NCBI GenBank assembly: GCA_947487385.1
Contig: CANKWU010000009.1
Span: 21,695-85,694 of the forward strand
Direction of reading: 5' to 3'
Origin: Spartobacteria bacterium
GTDB lineage: Bacteria > Verrucomicrobiota > Verrucomicrobiia > Chthoniobacterales > UBA6821
Length of the DNA: 64,000 nucleotides
The notes under the pieces are model-generated. The model had not been told where the DNA came from and ran no database searches. It worked only from the letters and a program-made list of their open reading frames with translations. The translations under genes were made by a program, and so were the position numbers. Of the stretch, positions 1 to 7,759 are shown in pieces (positions within the stretch are counted from its first letter, which is position 1; each line of letters opens with the position of its first letter).

Positions 1-631
1 CCGAATAAAGGCCTAGCTTTTCACGAAGGCGGCGCATGTGGGTGTCGACCGTCCTCGTATCGACTGTGCTGCGATACCCCCAAACCTCATGGAGTAGTTC
101 ATCACGAGTTTGAATCGCTCCTGCCTTACCAATGAGAAGAGAGAGCAATCTGAACTCCGTCGAGGTCAGGTCTATCCGCTGACCATCAAGCATCACTTTT
201 AACGTGGTGCGATCCAGAATGAAAGGACCCGAAGCAGCTAGTTCAGGATCAACGGCCGGACGCGCCCTTTTAAGCAGGGATTGGATCCTGAGAAGGAGTT
301 CCCTCGGACTGAACGGCTTCGGCAGATAATCATCGGCTCCCAGTTCCAGCCCCTTGATCCGGCTTTCCGACTCTCCCTTGGCACTAAGGATCAGAAGCGG
401 GATATCAGCAGTGCGCTCATTGGCCTTTAACTTCTTGGCAACCTCGAATCCATTGAGGCGGGGAAGCATAATATCGAGAATGATCGCATCCGGACACTCA
501 GCGACGGCAAGAGATAGCCCCTCCACCCCATCAGCAGCCACAATGACCCTGAGCTTGGCCTTTTTCAGATGATACCGGATCAGATCCGACACATCCTCTT
601 CATCTTCAATAACAAGAATAGTCTCGGACAT
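1..631 (-). CDS. OmpR/PhoB-family response regulator (partial, 3' end outside window)
   Basis: Reading the minus strand from the ATG at 631 gives an N-terminal receiver domain followed by a winged-helix DNA-binding domain. Visible receiver residues are the acidic pocket E9-D10, phospho-acceptor D53 (in ILDIMLP), S83 and K105 (in LPKPF). After a linker at about residue 123 the effector domain contains LTSTEFRLLSLL and ends in TVDTHMRRLREKLG, the recognition-helix region of the OmpR/PhoB family. The coding sequence runs off the left edge after about 210 residues, so only the last few residues are missing. A sensor kinase, if linked, would lie outside the window. It is divergent from phosphofructokinase. 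Family assignment is firm; the regulated genes are unknown. Confidence 0.93.
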   Translation of the reverse strand, partial: MSETILVIEDEEDVSDLIRYHLKKAKLRVIVAADGVEGLSLAVAECPDAIILDIMLPRLNGFEVAKKLKANERTADIPLLILSAKGESESRIKGLELGADDYLPKPFSPRELLLRIQSLLKRARPAVDPELAASGPFILDRTTLKVMLDGQRIDLTSTEFRLLSLLIGKAGAIQTRDELLHEVWGYRSTVDTRTVDTHMRRLREKLGLYS

Positions 632-937
632 GGTTTCTACGGTAGTAATGGAAGCCCTTGCGCGTTGTAGGAGCTACCCGAGTTGTGGCACGGTGGCAAG
701 TGTCTCTTTGAAATATCGGGGTTTTCGCGAAGACTATGAAAACAAAAAGCGGACCGCCTGATTCATCCCGGAAAAACCATGAAACCGGAATGAGGCGGCC
801 CGCCCCCAATGTTAACCTATATATTCTGACATCCGCTCTAGGCATCCGTTCAAAGTTTTTTTTCGTTTCTTTGTTTTTTTTGACATTCTGCTATTCTCAG
901 GAAGGCCACATCCTCCTGTGGCTTCCCTTTTAAGATC
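632..937. promoter_or_regulatory. Divergent intergenic region with two inverted repeats
   Basis: This 306-bp gap separates two divergent genes and should hold both promoters. It contains an imperfect inverted repeat at 749-771 / 785-803 (GC-rich arms around GCGG-CCGCCT, short A-rich loop) and a T-rich stretch at 856-881. Just before the phosphofructokinase start is a hairpin at 901-925 (GAAGGCCACA / TGTGGCTTC, one bulged G) followed by CCCTTTT. A TTGACA is present at 880-885 but I see no well-spaced -10, so no promoter is called. Open frames inside the gap look non-coding. Confidence 0.5.
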
Positions 938-1936
938 ATGAAAACCATCGGCGTATTGACATCGGGCGGAGATGCCCCAGGAATGAATCCTGCGATTCGA
1001 GCGGTCGCGCGGACCGCTGCCCAACAAAACTGCCGTGTGGTTGGCATCAATAACGGGTATGATGGGATTTTCGACGGAAATATCGAGGAGCTCAGCAATC
1101 GCAGCCTAGCCTCGATAATCGACCGGGGCGGGACAATCCTTCAATCAAGTCGCTGCAAGCGGATGTATAGCCCCGAAGGAGTGGATGCCGCACGGGCTCG
1201 TCTTGTAGAACTCGGCATCCAGGGTCTGGTCGTCATCGGCGGAGATGGTTCCTTGACCGGAGCTCGAGAACTCGCACGACGAGGCACTCCCGTGGTGGGG
1301 ATTCCCGCCAGCATCGACAACGACCTCTTCGGCACAGAAATGGCCATCGGCGTCGACACCGCAACCAACACGATCATGCAATTGGTCGACAGGATTCGGG
1401 ACACAGCCAGATCTCACCGTCGCTGCTTCCTCATCGAGGTCATGGGCCGCAATTCCGGCTACCTCGCCCTCGCGACGGCTATCAGCTCGGGCGCCTCGGT
1501 CGCCGTCATTCCCGAGTTCCGTTACAACATGGAGAATATAGTCTCCCTGCTTCACAAGCGCTACGAAGAGTATCGTGGCAATTCCATCGTGATGCTAGCG
1601 GAAGGCGTCTGCGGTGCTGAAGCCTTCATGGAGCGTATGCAGGAAGCCGTTCCCGGAGGGGAATTCGAGCAGGAAATCCGCATTACCGTTCTGGGTCATG
1701 TGCAGCGCGGGGGTGTTCCGACCCACTTCGACCGCATGCTCGGCGCACGATTTGGCGAGCTGGCAGTTATGGGACTGCTCCAGCAGGAGACGGGATGCAT
1801 GACGGCGCTAGCAAAGGGGCGCACCACACTGATTGACCTCGATCAAGTGATCGGAAAGAAAAAACATCCAGCCCCGGAGATCCTACGTCTTGCCAGGAAT
1901 CTGAAGGTTGAGTTCGGCGACACTGTCGAACTCTGA
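938..1936 (+). CDS. pfkA: 6-phosphofructokinase (ATP-type)
   Basis: Phosphorylates fructose 6-phosphate to fructose 1,6-bisphosphate in glycolysis. The 332-residue protein has the family motifs at nearly the same numbering as E. coli PfkA: GGDAPGMN at 10-17, GGDGS at 101-105, SIDNDL at 125-130 with the catalytic Asp at 127, MGR at 169-171, and LGHVQRGG near residue 250. GGDGS at the nucleotide site is typical of ATP-dependent enzymes; pyrophosphate-dependent relatives usually have GGDD there. Residue 125 is Ser where E. coli has Thr. No Shine-Dalgarno sequence precedes the ATG; instead a hairpin lies 12 bp upstream. The next gene follows after 42 bp on the same strand and may be co-transcribed. 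Confidence 0.96.
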   Translation: MKTIGVLTSGGDAPGMNPAIRAVARTAAQQNCRVVGINNGYDGIFDGNIEELSNRSLASIIDRGGTILQSSRCKRMYSPEGVDAARARLVELGIQGLVVIGGDGSLTGARELARRGTPVVGIPASIDNDLFGTEMAIGVDTATNTIMQLVDRIRDTARSHRRCFLIEVMGRNSGYLALATAISSGASVAVIPEFRYNMENIVSLLHKRYEEYRGNSIVMLAEGVCGAEAFMERMQEAVPGGEFEQEIRITVLGHVQRGGVPTHFDRMLGARFGELAVMGLLQQETGCMTALAKGRTTLIDLDQVIGKKKHPAPEILRLARNLKVEFGDTVEL

Positions 1937-1978
1937 TATCTAAACATCTCTGCCTGCTACCCTGATAGGTTCACCCCG

Positions 1979-2668
1979 ATGGAATCCCTCCTGACCCTCT
2001 CCATCGGGGATTATCGCGCTGTTGAGCTGAGCATGCGCTTGACAGTGACACTGATCGTCATGACGGCGCTACTCCAAATTCTTTGCCTCAGTGTTGTTGA
2101 ACGTCGATTTCGACTTCCCCTGATCTTCTCTTCCGTGGCCTTGTTGGGAGCAGCATGGTTTGAATCGGGCACCTGGGTCGCCTGGAAGGAGGCCTTCGAA
2201 CTCGCTGGCACCACCTACTGTGTCACCGGTCACCTGCTAGCTGGAGAAGACCGGATCATCGCATTGTCCCTAGCTCTTCCGGCGATTCTTGTCAGTTTTG
2301 GCTTACTTCATCTTAATCCCCAAGAAAAAGGGTTCCGCAATCTGTGTTGGACCGCTCTGGGATGGTCCGTTCTTGGGCCGTTTTTTCAGTTTGTGTCGCT
2401 GGTCGGGTTTGCAAGCTGTTTAGCTCAGATTCGCAGAGTCTTGCGGGGAGCACCTTCAATCGTTGCCATCACAAGCATGGCTCTTGGATTTGTTGTCACA
2501 GAGCTTGGCTTCTTCCACCTACTCCCGCTGGGAAAATTGGCAGGAGAGAATCTGGTCAGGGGAGAAATTATCCATTCCCTCTGTGACATTCTTGCACTGG
2601 TTGTTCCGGGAGTAGCCCTACTGATTGGCATACTCAAGATCTCCGGAGAGGAACCGAAATCCGCTTAA
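1979..2668 (+). CDS. Rhodopsin-like seven-helix membrane protein lacking the retinal lysine
   Basis: A 229-residue, very hydrophobic protein with about seven possible membrane spans. By eye it aligns over most of its length with proteorhodopsin recalled from memory: helix A TALL...VVER, helix C R92-I-I-A-L-S-L-A-L-P101, and helix G L201-C-D203-I-L-A-L207. In this register the conserved helix C Arg (R92) and helix G Asp (D203) are kept. The Schiff-base Lys of helix G is Leu207, the proton-acceptor Asp is Ala95 and the donor Glu is Ser106. If homologous, it cannot bind retinal covalently and is not a proton pump. Function unknown; a sensory, transport or structural role is possible. It follows pfkA by 42 bp. 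The alternative is an unrelated polytopic membrane protein; the alignment needs a profile search. Confidence 0.6.
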   Translation: MESLLTLSIGDYRAVELSMRLTVTLIVMTALLQILCLSVVERRFRLPLIFSSVALLGAAWFESGTWVAWKEAFELAGTTYCVTGHLLAGEDRIIALSLALPAILVSFGLLHLNPQEKGFRNLCWTALGWSVLGPFFQFVSLVGFASCLAQIRRVLRGAPSIVAITSMALGFVVTELGFFHLLPLGKLAGENLVRGEIIHSLCDILALVVPGVALLIGILKISGEEPKSA

Positions 2669-3936
2669 TTCAACGCCTGCTTAATCGCCTCCACCACCTG
2701 CTGCTGCTCATCAGGTAGCAGTCCGGGGAAAATGGGCAGGGCAAGGCTCTCTTTGGCCGCTTGCTCGCTTGCTGGGAAGTCGCCCTGCTTGTGACCGAGG
2801 TAGGCAAAGCACTCCTGCAAATGGAGCGGCACGGGATAGTAGATGGCGCATCCGATCTTATGCTCTGAAAGGTAGGCCATCACGGCGTCACGCTTGGGAA
2901 GTCGGATTACATACTGATGGTAGATGTGATGATCACGAAGTCCCGAGGCGGCAAACGGTTCGGCGGGAAGGATGACCCTGTCGAGAAGACCAGCGGAATC
3001 AAAGATCTCCCTATAAGAGGCTGCATTCGCTCGGCGCGTGGCATTCCATCCATCCAGGAAGGGAAGTTTGGCCCTCAGGACGGCAGCTTGGATCGCATCG
3101 ATGCGGAAGTTTCCCCCCACGACCTTGTGGTAGTAACGCTGCTCCATGCCATGATTGCGAACACGACGGAGCTTGTCAGCCATCTCCTCGTCCAAGCAGA
3201 GAGCCACTCCGGCATCTCCGGCAGCACCCAGATTCTTGCTGGGGTAAAAGCTGACGTAGGAGGTAGGGGCGATGAGTCCTGCGGACTTGCTTCCTGACTT
3301 CGAAGGATATTTCGCCCCGAGGATTTGCGCGGCATCCTCAAGGATCTCAATCCCGAATTCCTCGGCCACCGAACCGATGGCATCCATGTCGGAGCATGTT
3401 CCAAAAAGATGAATCGGAACGATGAGACGGATCCGATTTCCCTTGGGGGATCGAAGGTTGCCGTCGGCATCCTTCTCAAGAGAGGAAAGCAATGCCCGCA
3501 GGCTCGCTGGATCCATCATAAAGGTCGCTGGATCGATATCGCAGAAGAGAATCTCGGCACCTGTGCGATGAATACAGCCCGCAGTCGCAAAGAAGGTATA
3601 GGGAGTGGAGATGACGGCATCACCCACTCCGATTCCCATGACCATCATCAGCGCTAGATGGGCATCCGTTCCAGAGGACATTCCGACCGCATGACCTCCG
3701 CCGAGATAAGCTATGAGGTCGCTCTCGAAGGCCTCCACTTCTGCACCAAGAACATACCCACGATGTCCTAGAACACGCGTAGCAGCCTCGCAGACAGCCT
3801 CATCGACCTGCGTTCCGAGACGGCTCAGGTCAAAAAGTGGAACGGAAATAGGTAGAGACACCTTGTACGAAAGGGATTGAAAGCAGGGAAGGATTACTTC
3901 ACAACGCCGAACTCGGCCCGACGATTCTTCGCCCAA
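2665..3936 (-). CDS. DegT/DnrJ/EryC1-family PLP aminotransferase
   Basis: Members of this family transaminate nucleotide-linked keto-sugars for surface polysaccharide or antibiotic sugars. The sequence shows SSGTDAH near residue 88, EDAAQ at 200-204 (Asp contacting the pyridine nitrogen) and the cofactor lysine K234 in SFYPSKNLGAAGD, followed by RNHG and the C-terminal YYPVPLHLQ. The ATG at 3936 overlaps pal by 43 bp and gives about 25 residues without family resemblance. A GTG at 3861, just before SLPISVPLFDLSRL, is the likelier start. It is the last gene of the pheA-tolB-pal run and ends 4 bp inside the convergent rhodopsin-like gene. Sugar substrate unknown; no other sugar-nucleotide gene is adjacent. 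Confidence 0.9.
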   Translation of the reverse strand: MGEESSGRVRRCEVILPCFQSLSYKVSLPISVPLFDLSRLGTQVDEAVCEAATRVLGHRGYVLGAEVEAFESDLIAYLGGGHAVGMSSGTDAHLALMMVMGIGVGDAVISTPYTFFATAGCIHRTGAEILFCDIDPATFMMDPASLRALLSSLEKDADGNLRSPKGNRIRLIVPIHLFGTCSDMDAIGSVAEEFGIEILEDAAQILGAKYPSKSGSKSAGLIAPTSYVSFYPSKNLGAAGDAGVALCLDEEMADKLRRVRNHGMEQRYYHKVVGGNFRIDAIQAAVLRAKLPFLDGWNATRRANAASYREIFDSAGLLDRVILPAEPFAASGLRDHHIYHQYVIRLPKRDAVMAYLSEHKIGCAIYYPVPLHLQECFAYLGHKQGDFPASEQAAKESLALPIFPGLLPDEQQQVVEAIKQALN

Positions 3937-4394
3937 GCGGAATCGTTACTGGCGGGATCGACAGGCATTTCGGAGCCAAAGCTGACTGTCTGGACATTAT
4001 TGGCCTTCATGCCTTTCGTTATCAGTGCCTCGCGCACAGCAAGAGCGCGCTTCTCACCAAGACTGCGGTTGTATTCCTGCGTGCCACGCTCGTCAGTGAA
4101 TCCGGCAACAATCACCGTCTTGTCGCTTCCCTTGAGGGCATCCGCAACAGCGTCAACCTTAGATTCTTGGTCGGGAGTCACCGTGGAGCTATCATATCCG
4201 AACTGGACAGATGCATACTGGCCGCGCTGCACGTTCGCACCCATGAAGTTGGCACCCTCAGTCCGTTCTCCAAGCGGCGTTCCGCTCACATAGTCGCCGT
4301 CTACGCCTGCGTATTGCTTATTCTTTTTATTGGCGCAACCGGAAAGTGCCAGCAGGGCAGTGAGGAAAAAGAACGTAAAGGTTTGAAAACGCAT
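3894..4394 (-). CDS. pal: Peptidoglycan-associated lipoprotein (OmpA-like)
   Basis: Outer-membrane lipoprotein that anchors the outer membrane to peptidoglycan and works with TolB in envelope constriction. The start chosen (ATG at 4394) gives a short signal sequence with lipobox LSGC and lipidation Cys20; a longer frame upstream has no signal character. The C-terminal OmpA domain contains the peptidoglycan-binding segment FTDERGTQEYNRSLGEKRA; the usual His before TDERG is Phe here. Total length is 166 residues, typical for Pal. It lies 90 bp downstream of tolB on the same strand. TolA, TolQ and TolR are not in the window. Confidence 0.93.
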   Translation of the reverse strand: MRFQTFTFFFLTALLALSGCANKKNKQYAGVDGDYVSGTPLGERTEGANFMGANVQRGQYASVQFGYDSSTVTPDQESKVDAVADALKGSDKTVIVAGFTDERGTQEYNRSLGEKRALAVREALITKGMKANNVQTVSFGSEMPVDPASNDSAWAKNRRAEFGVVK

Positions 4395-4484
4395 GAATCT
4401 ATACAGAGTCAAAAGGGGGAAAAGATCAAGAGCGAGAGTGTAATTTCTTAGCAGGGTGGTTTCCTGCAAAGGCTTCTTGGTGGA

Positions 4485-5648
4485 CTATCGCGTCCAAGTC
4501 GGTTCCGTGACCTTGCCGAGACCGCTGATTATGGGAATGAATTTCCCAGTTGGCACATCAAGCAAGGAAATTGTGCTGCCGGTACTGTAGACGATATGGC
4601 GCGAATCGGCCCCCCAGACAGGATTCTCACCTTGGGCGACGATCCGAGCACCACCCCCATTAAGATCCATCACTGCTATGGAAAAACCTCCCCCTGAACG
4701 TACATTAAAGGCGAGTCTTTGGCCATCGGGTGACCAGCTCGGTTCAGTGCAGTAACCGAATCCTGTTGGGAGAAGGCGTCCCCCCCCACCCGTCGAAGAG
4801 ATCCTGTAGAGTTGCGGTGCGCCGGTCTCATCGCAGGAGTAGATGATCTCACCAGCGTTTGGTGACCAAGCAGGGCTCGATTCGGCCCCTCGTGTGTGAG
4901 TCAGACGACGTGCCCCCCCACTCAGGCCGACCACATAAAGCTCGGGATTGCCATCCTTGCTCAGAGAGCATGCGAGAAGGTTCCCGTCAGGGGAAAAACG
5001 TGCCCCGGAGTTGGTCCCGGGAAATTTGACTAAGCGGATACGGGCTCCCGTCACTAGATCAATAAGGTAGATGTCTGCATAACCAGCCTGATAGCCGGTA
5101 TAGGCGAGTCGATGACCATTGGGGCTGAGTGCCGGCGAGACACTCAATCCGTTGTCATGGGTGAGTTGACGGCCATTGGAGCCGTCATAGTCGGCAAGGT
5201 AGATCTCCTTCCTTCCGCTCCTGTTGCTCACGAAGGCTATCGTGCTGGTGGCAATACCCTTGTGACCGGTTAATGTTTGGACAATATCATCCACAAACTG
5301 GTGGGCGGCCATGCGGGGAGCTCCAGCGTAGTTCTTGGAAAGCACCACCTCACCTCCCTTCACGACTTTTCCCTGAAGAACTCCTCCGGCAAAGGTGCCA
5401 CTGACAGTGAAGGAAGCTATTCCGGGCTGGACCAATGCAAACCATCCCGCAAGCGTCAGGTCATTCTGGACAATCTTAGAAGCAAGGACTCCTTCGCTGC
5501 CACCGATCCCGGCGAAGGCGACATTCAGCGCATCACTTTTGCGGACGGTTATTGTCGGAGCATCAGTCGCTTGGAGCGAAACTCCTAAAAGGTAAACAGC
5601 AACAAGAGGAAGGAGTCGGCGGCGGAGCATGGTATTTGTTTGCTCCAA
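4485..5648 (-). CDS. tolB: Tol-Pal system protein TolB
   Basis: Periplasmic beta-propeller protein of the Tol-Pal envelope system. The 387-residue product has an N-terminal signal sequence (after MLRRRLLPLVAVYLLG), a TolB N-terminal domain to about residue 130, then a propeller with repeated blades of the form SPxLSPNGHRLAY, GARFSPDGNLLAC, SPAWSPNAGEIIY and EPSWSPDGQRLAF. The ATG at 5630 (residue 7) gives a more typical signal peptide than the ATG at 5648. It sits between pheA (18 bp upstream) and pal, so the three probably share a transcript. Length and repeat number fit the family. Confidence 0.92.
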   Translation of the reverse strand: MEQTNTMLRRRLLPLVAVYLLGVSLQATDAPTITVRKSDALNVAFAGIGGSEGVLASKIVQNDLTLAGWFALVQPGIASFTVSGTFAGGVLQGKVVKGGEVVLSKNYAGAPRMAAHQFVDDIVQTLTGHKGIATSTIAFVSNRSGRKEIYLADYDGSNGRQLTHDNGLSVSPALSPNGHRLAYTGYQAGYADIYLIDLVTGARIRLVKFPGTNSGARFSPDGNLLACSLSKDGNPELYVVGLSGGARRLTHTRGAESSPAWSPNAGEIIYSCDETGAPQLYRISSTGGGGRLLPTGFGYCTEPSWSPDGQRLAFNVRSGGGFSIAVMDLNGGGARIVAQGENPVWGADSRHIVYSTGSTISLLDVPTGKFIPIISGLGKVTEPTWTR

Positions 5649-5666
5649 CTAGGAGCGAAAGGCAAG

Positions 5667-6581
5667 TCAGCGTGCGCTCCGGTAGCGGGGTCTCGTAGCG
5701 TATGATCCCGGTAATTCGAGTCGCACAGAAAAACGACGCGCTCCCGCAAGAGCTTTTTTTACCTTGGCATCCTCGGCAGACCCCTCGATCTCAAGATAAA
5801 AGACATAGGTCTCGGGATGTCCGGGAACAGGACGGGAAACAATTCTGCAAAGATTCACCCCAGCATGGTCAAAGGGTCCAAGAAACCGGTAAAGACTGCC
5901 CGAAGTCTGAGGAAGGGCTGCAACGATTGCGGTCTTGCAGCGCTTCTCTTTGGGCGATTTGGATGCCGTAGCGGAGATCACGAAGAAATGAGTGACATTC
6001 ACCGCCTCAGGGCGGACGGGAAATTTCAGAACGGAAAGACCATAAAGCTCCGCAGCCCCGGGAGCGGCCAGGGCGACTGAAGTGACAGAAAGCGCAGCCT
6101 TTTTGGCAGCTTCCGCCGTGCTCGAAGTCTCAATCATTGTGACGCCCGGCAGATTTTCCATGATCCAGTCACGATGATGCCGGAGAGGCATCACATGGGA
6201 GTAAACTGACTTCAACTTCCCGAAAGCTGGGCCATCATGCCCTAGCAAGGCGAGGCGGACGTCAAGGGCAAGTTCCTCATTAATGAAAATCTTGCCGGCC
6301 TGCTCAATAAGAAGGTCAACCGTCTCGGTAATGGTACCCCCTGAGGAGTTCTCAATCGGCACAACACCCAACTGGGCCTGTCCGGAATGGACGGCATGAA
6401 ACACCTCGGTGATGGTGGTCATGGGAAGCCCAGACCGTTTTGGAAAACGTTTCAGCGCAATCAGATGAGAAAAGGTACCTTCAGGGCCAAGATAAGCAAC
6501 CTTGCCGGGCTTTGTTGACTTAGCAGTTTGGGAAGATGGCATGTCTATAAGATTTATGAGGATTGAACCTTGTTCCTGCAA
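5667..6581 (-). CDS. pheA: Prephenate dehydratase (stand-alone, with ACT domain)
   Basis: Converts prephenate to phenylpyruvate for phenylalanine synthesis. The catalytic domain starts with VAYLGPEGTFSH, includes VVPIENSSGGTITETVD and ends with NVTHFFVIS, where the family usually has TRF: the catalytic Thr is kept but the following Arg is His. A C-terminal ACT domain (SGSLYRFLGPF, IVSRP) is the expected phenylalanine-binding regulatory module. No chorismate mutase domain is fused. The ATG at 6542 (MPSSQTAK) is a better start than 6581. A second protein with a chorismate mutase and a shortened dehydratase-like domain lies at 54814-55626, so this gene is the likely source of dehydratase activity. 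Confidence 0.93.
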   Translation of the reverse strand: MQEQGSILINLIDMPSSQTAKSTKPGKVAYLGPEGTFSHLIALKRFPKRSGLPMTTITEVFHAVHSGQAQLGVVPIENSSGGTITETVDLLIEQAGKIFINEELALDVRLALLGHDGPAFGKLKSVYSHVMPLRHHRDWIMENLPGVTMIETSSTAEAAKKAALSVTSVALAAPGAAELYGLSVLKFPVRPEAVNVTHFFVISATASKSPKEKRCKTAIVAALPQTSGSLYRFLGPFDHAGVNLCRIVSRPVPGHPETYVFYLEIEGSAEDAKVKKALAGARRFSVRLELPGSYATRPRYRSAR

Positions 6582-6672
6582 GTCTGAGCAAAAAGATAAG
6601 GTTTAGCTCACAAGAATGGGGGATTGATTTCCAGATTGCCCGGATGCATGAGGATGAGATGCTAACTACCGC

Positions 6673-7113
6673 ATGATCCGGATCATTCTCATCTTTGGCC
6701 TGCTCGCTCCCCTCTACGGTTCTGGATGTGCTTACCTCAATGTTCAGGCCAAGGGTCTACAAGCAGGCCATCAAATCGCCAACACTCAACCATCGGCCAA
6801 ACAAGGCCTTATTTATCGCCTAACTCACCCTGCGAACTTCTTCCATTTTATTCCGCGGAAAAAGCAATCTCAACAACCAAAAAGAGCGGTCGCCCTTCTC
6901 ACCGTTGGAATCATTAAGACCATCTCAAACGACGGGAGTTATGTGATTGCAGAACTGGAACCGGGAATCATGGTTGCCGCAGGCACCTCCGTTCTGATCA
7001 CGGAAAATGGCGGGGAAACGGCACATCTCAAGGTCGCAGAAATTACCCCTCCTTACTTCGTCGCTGAGATAGAGCATGGCCACCCGGATCTCGGAGACTT
7101 GCTGAAGCAATAG
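6673..7113 (+). CDS. Small exported protein, possible lipoprotein
   Basis: A 146-residue protein that I do not recognise by name. Residues 1-18 form a hydrophobic signal-like segment ending in YGSGC; Cys19 could be lipidated, although the residue at -3 (Gly) is not the usual Leu, so this is uncertain. A basic stretch (RKKQSQQPKR) is followed by a compact beta-rich C-terminal part (VGIIKTISNDGSYVIAELEPG ... VLITENG), reminiscent of small beta-barrel domains. It is divergent from pheA and 166 bp upstream of the MarR-type regulator; that gap shows no further gene. Confidence 0.7.
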   Translation: MIRIILIFGLLAPLYGSGCAYLNVQAKGLQAGHQIANTQPSAKQGLIYRLTHPANFFHFIPRKKQSQQPKRAVALLTVGIIKTISNDGSYVIAELEPGIMVAAGTSVLITENGGETAHLKVAEITPPYFVAEIEHGHPDLGDLLKQ

Positions 7114-7279
7114 TACCCTAAAAGACCAAAATAAAGCCACCAAACACCGACATGATCCTAACCATTGGGATTTAGGAAGACGGGGAGAGATTGACTTCAG
7201 GCCCTGACTCCAAGCACTATCTGCAACATTAATCACATTAAGTAACTCTTCGAGGTTGCTTTGAGATAAACACCCTTTC

Positions 7280-7759
7280 ATGACGCCATCTGAGGACCAT
7301 CCACTCAACCAGCTTAACCCCCTCAATCTTGGGGAGGTGGATTCCCTTGCCGAGATCATTATGGTGATGCAGCGCCGCTTCTTGTCCAGCCTGATGGGCG
7401 AGCTGGCCCGGGGGAAAGTCTCCTTCCCACAGTTTTTCCTGCTTGGGCATCTCTCTTCTCAAGGGCCTTCCGGAATGAGCTGCATTGCCGCACTGATGGA
7501 TCATAGCATGCCGGCGGCGACTGGGCTTGTGCAGCGACTTGAAAAACTGGGCTATGTAAAACGCTCCAAAGACAAGGACGATCAGAGAAAAGTGCTGGTT
7601 CAAACAACCACCAAGGGAAGCCGTCTTGTGGAGGGAGTCCGCACGGAAATGGCAACCAACCTCGCTAAGGTAATGGATCTTCTGGAGCCTACCGAACAAC
7701 GGTCTTGGCTGAATATTTACAAAAAAATACACGCCTACTGCGAGTCCAACTATCGATGA
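7280..7759 (+). CDS. MarR-family transcriptional regulator
   Basis: A 159-residue winged-helix regulator. The central region has the HTH (SCIAALMDHSMPAATGLVQRLEKLG) and the wing DKDDQRKVLVQTTTKG, in which the Asp-Arg pair is the family signature. Its stop codon overlaps the start of the TolC-type gene by four bases (ATGA), so the two are translationally coupled. MarR proteins commonly repress linked efflux genes in response to small aromatic ligands, so control of the downstream channel gene is a reasonable inference. No operator was identified in the upstream gap. Confidence 0.9.
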   Translation: MTPSEDHPLNQLNPLNLGEVDSLAEIIMVMQRRFLSSLMGELARGKVSFPQFFLLGHLSSQGPSGMSCIAALMDHSMPAATGLVQRLEKLGYVKRSKDKDDQRKVLVQTTTKGSRLVEGVRTEMATNLAKVMDLLEPTEQRSWLNIYKKIHAYCESNYR

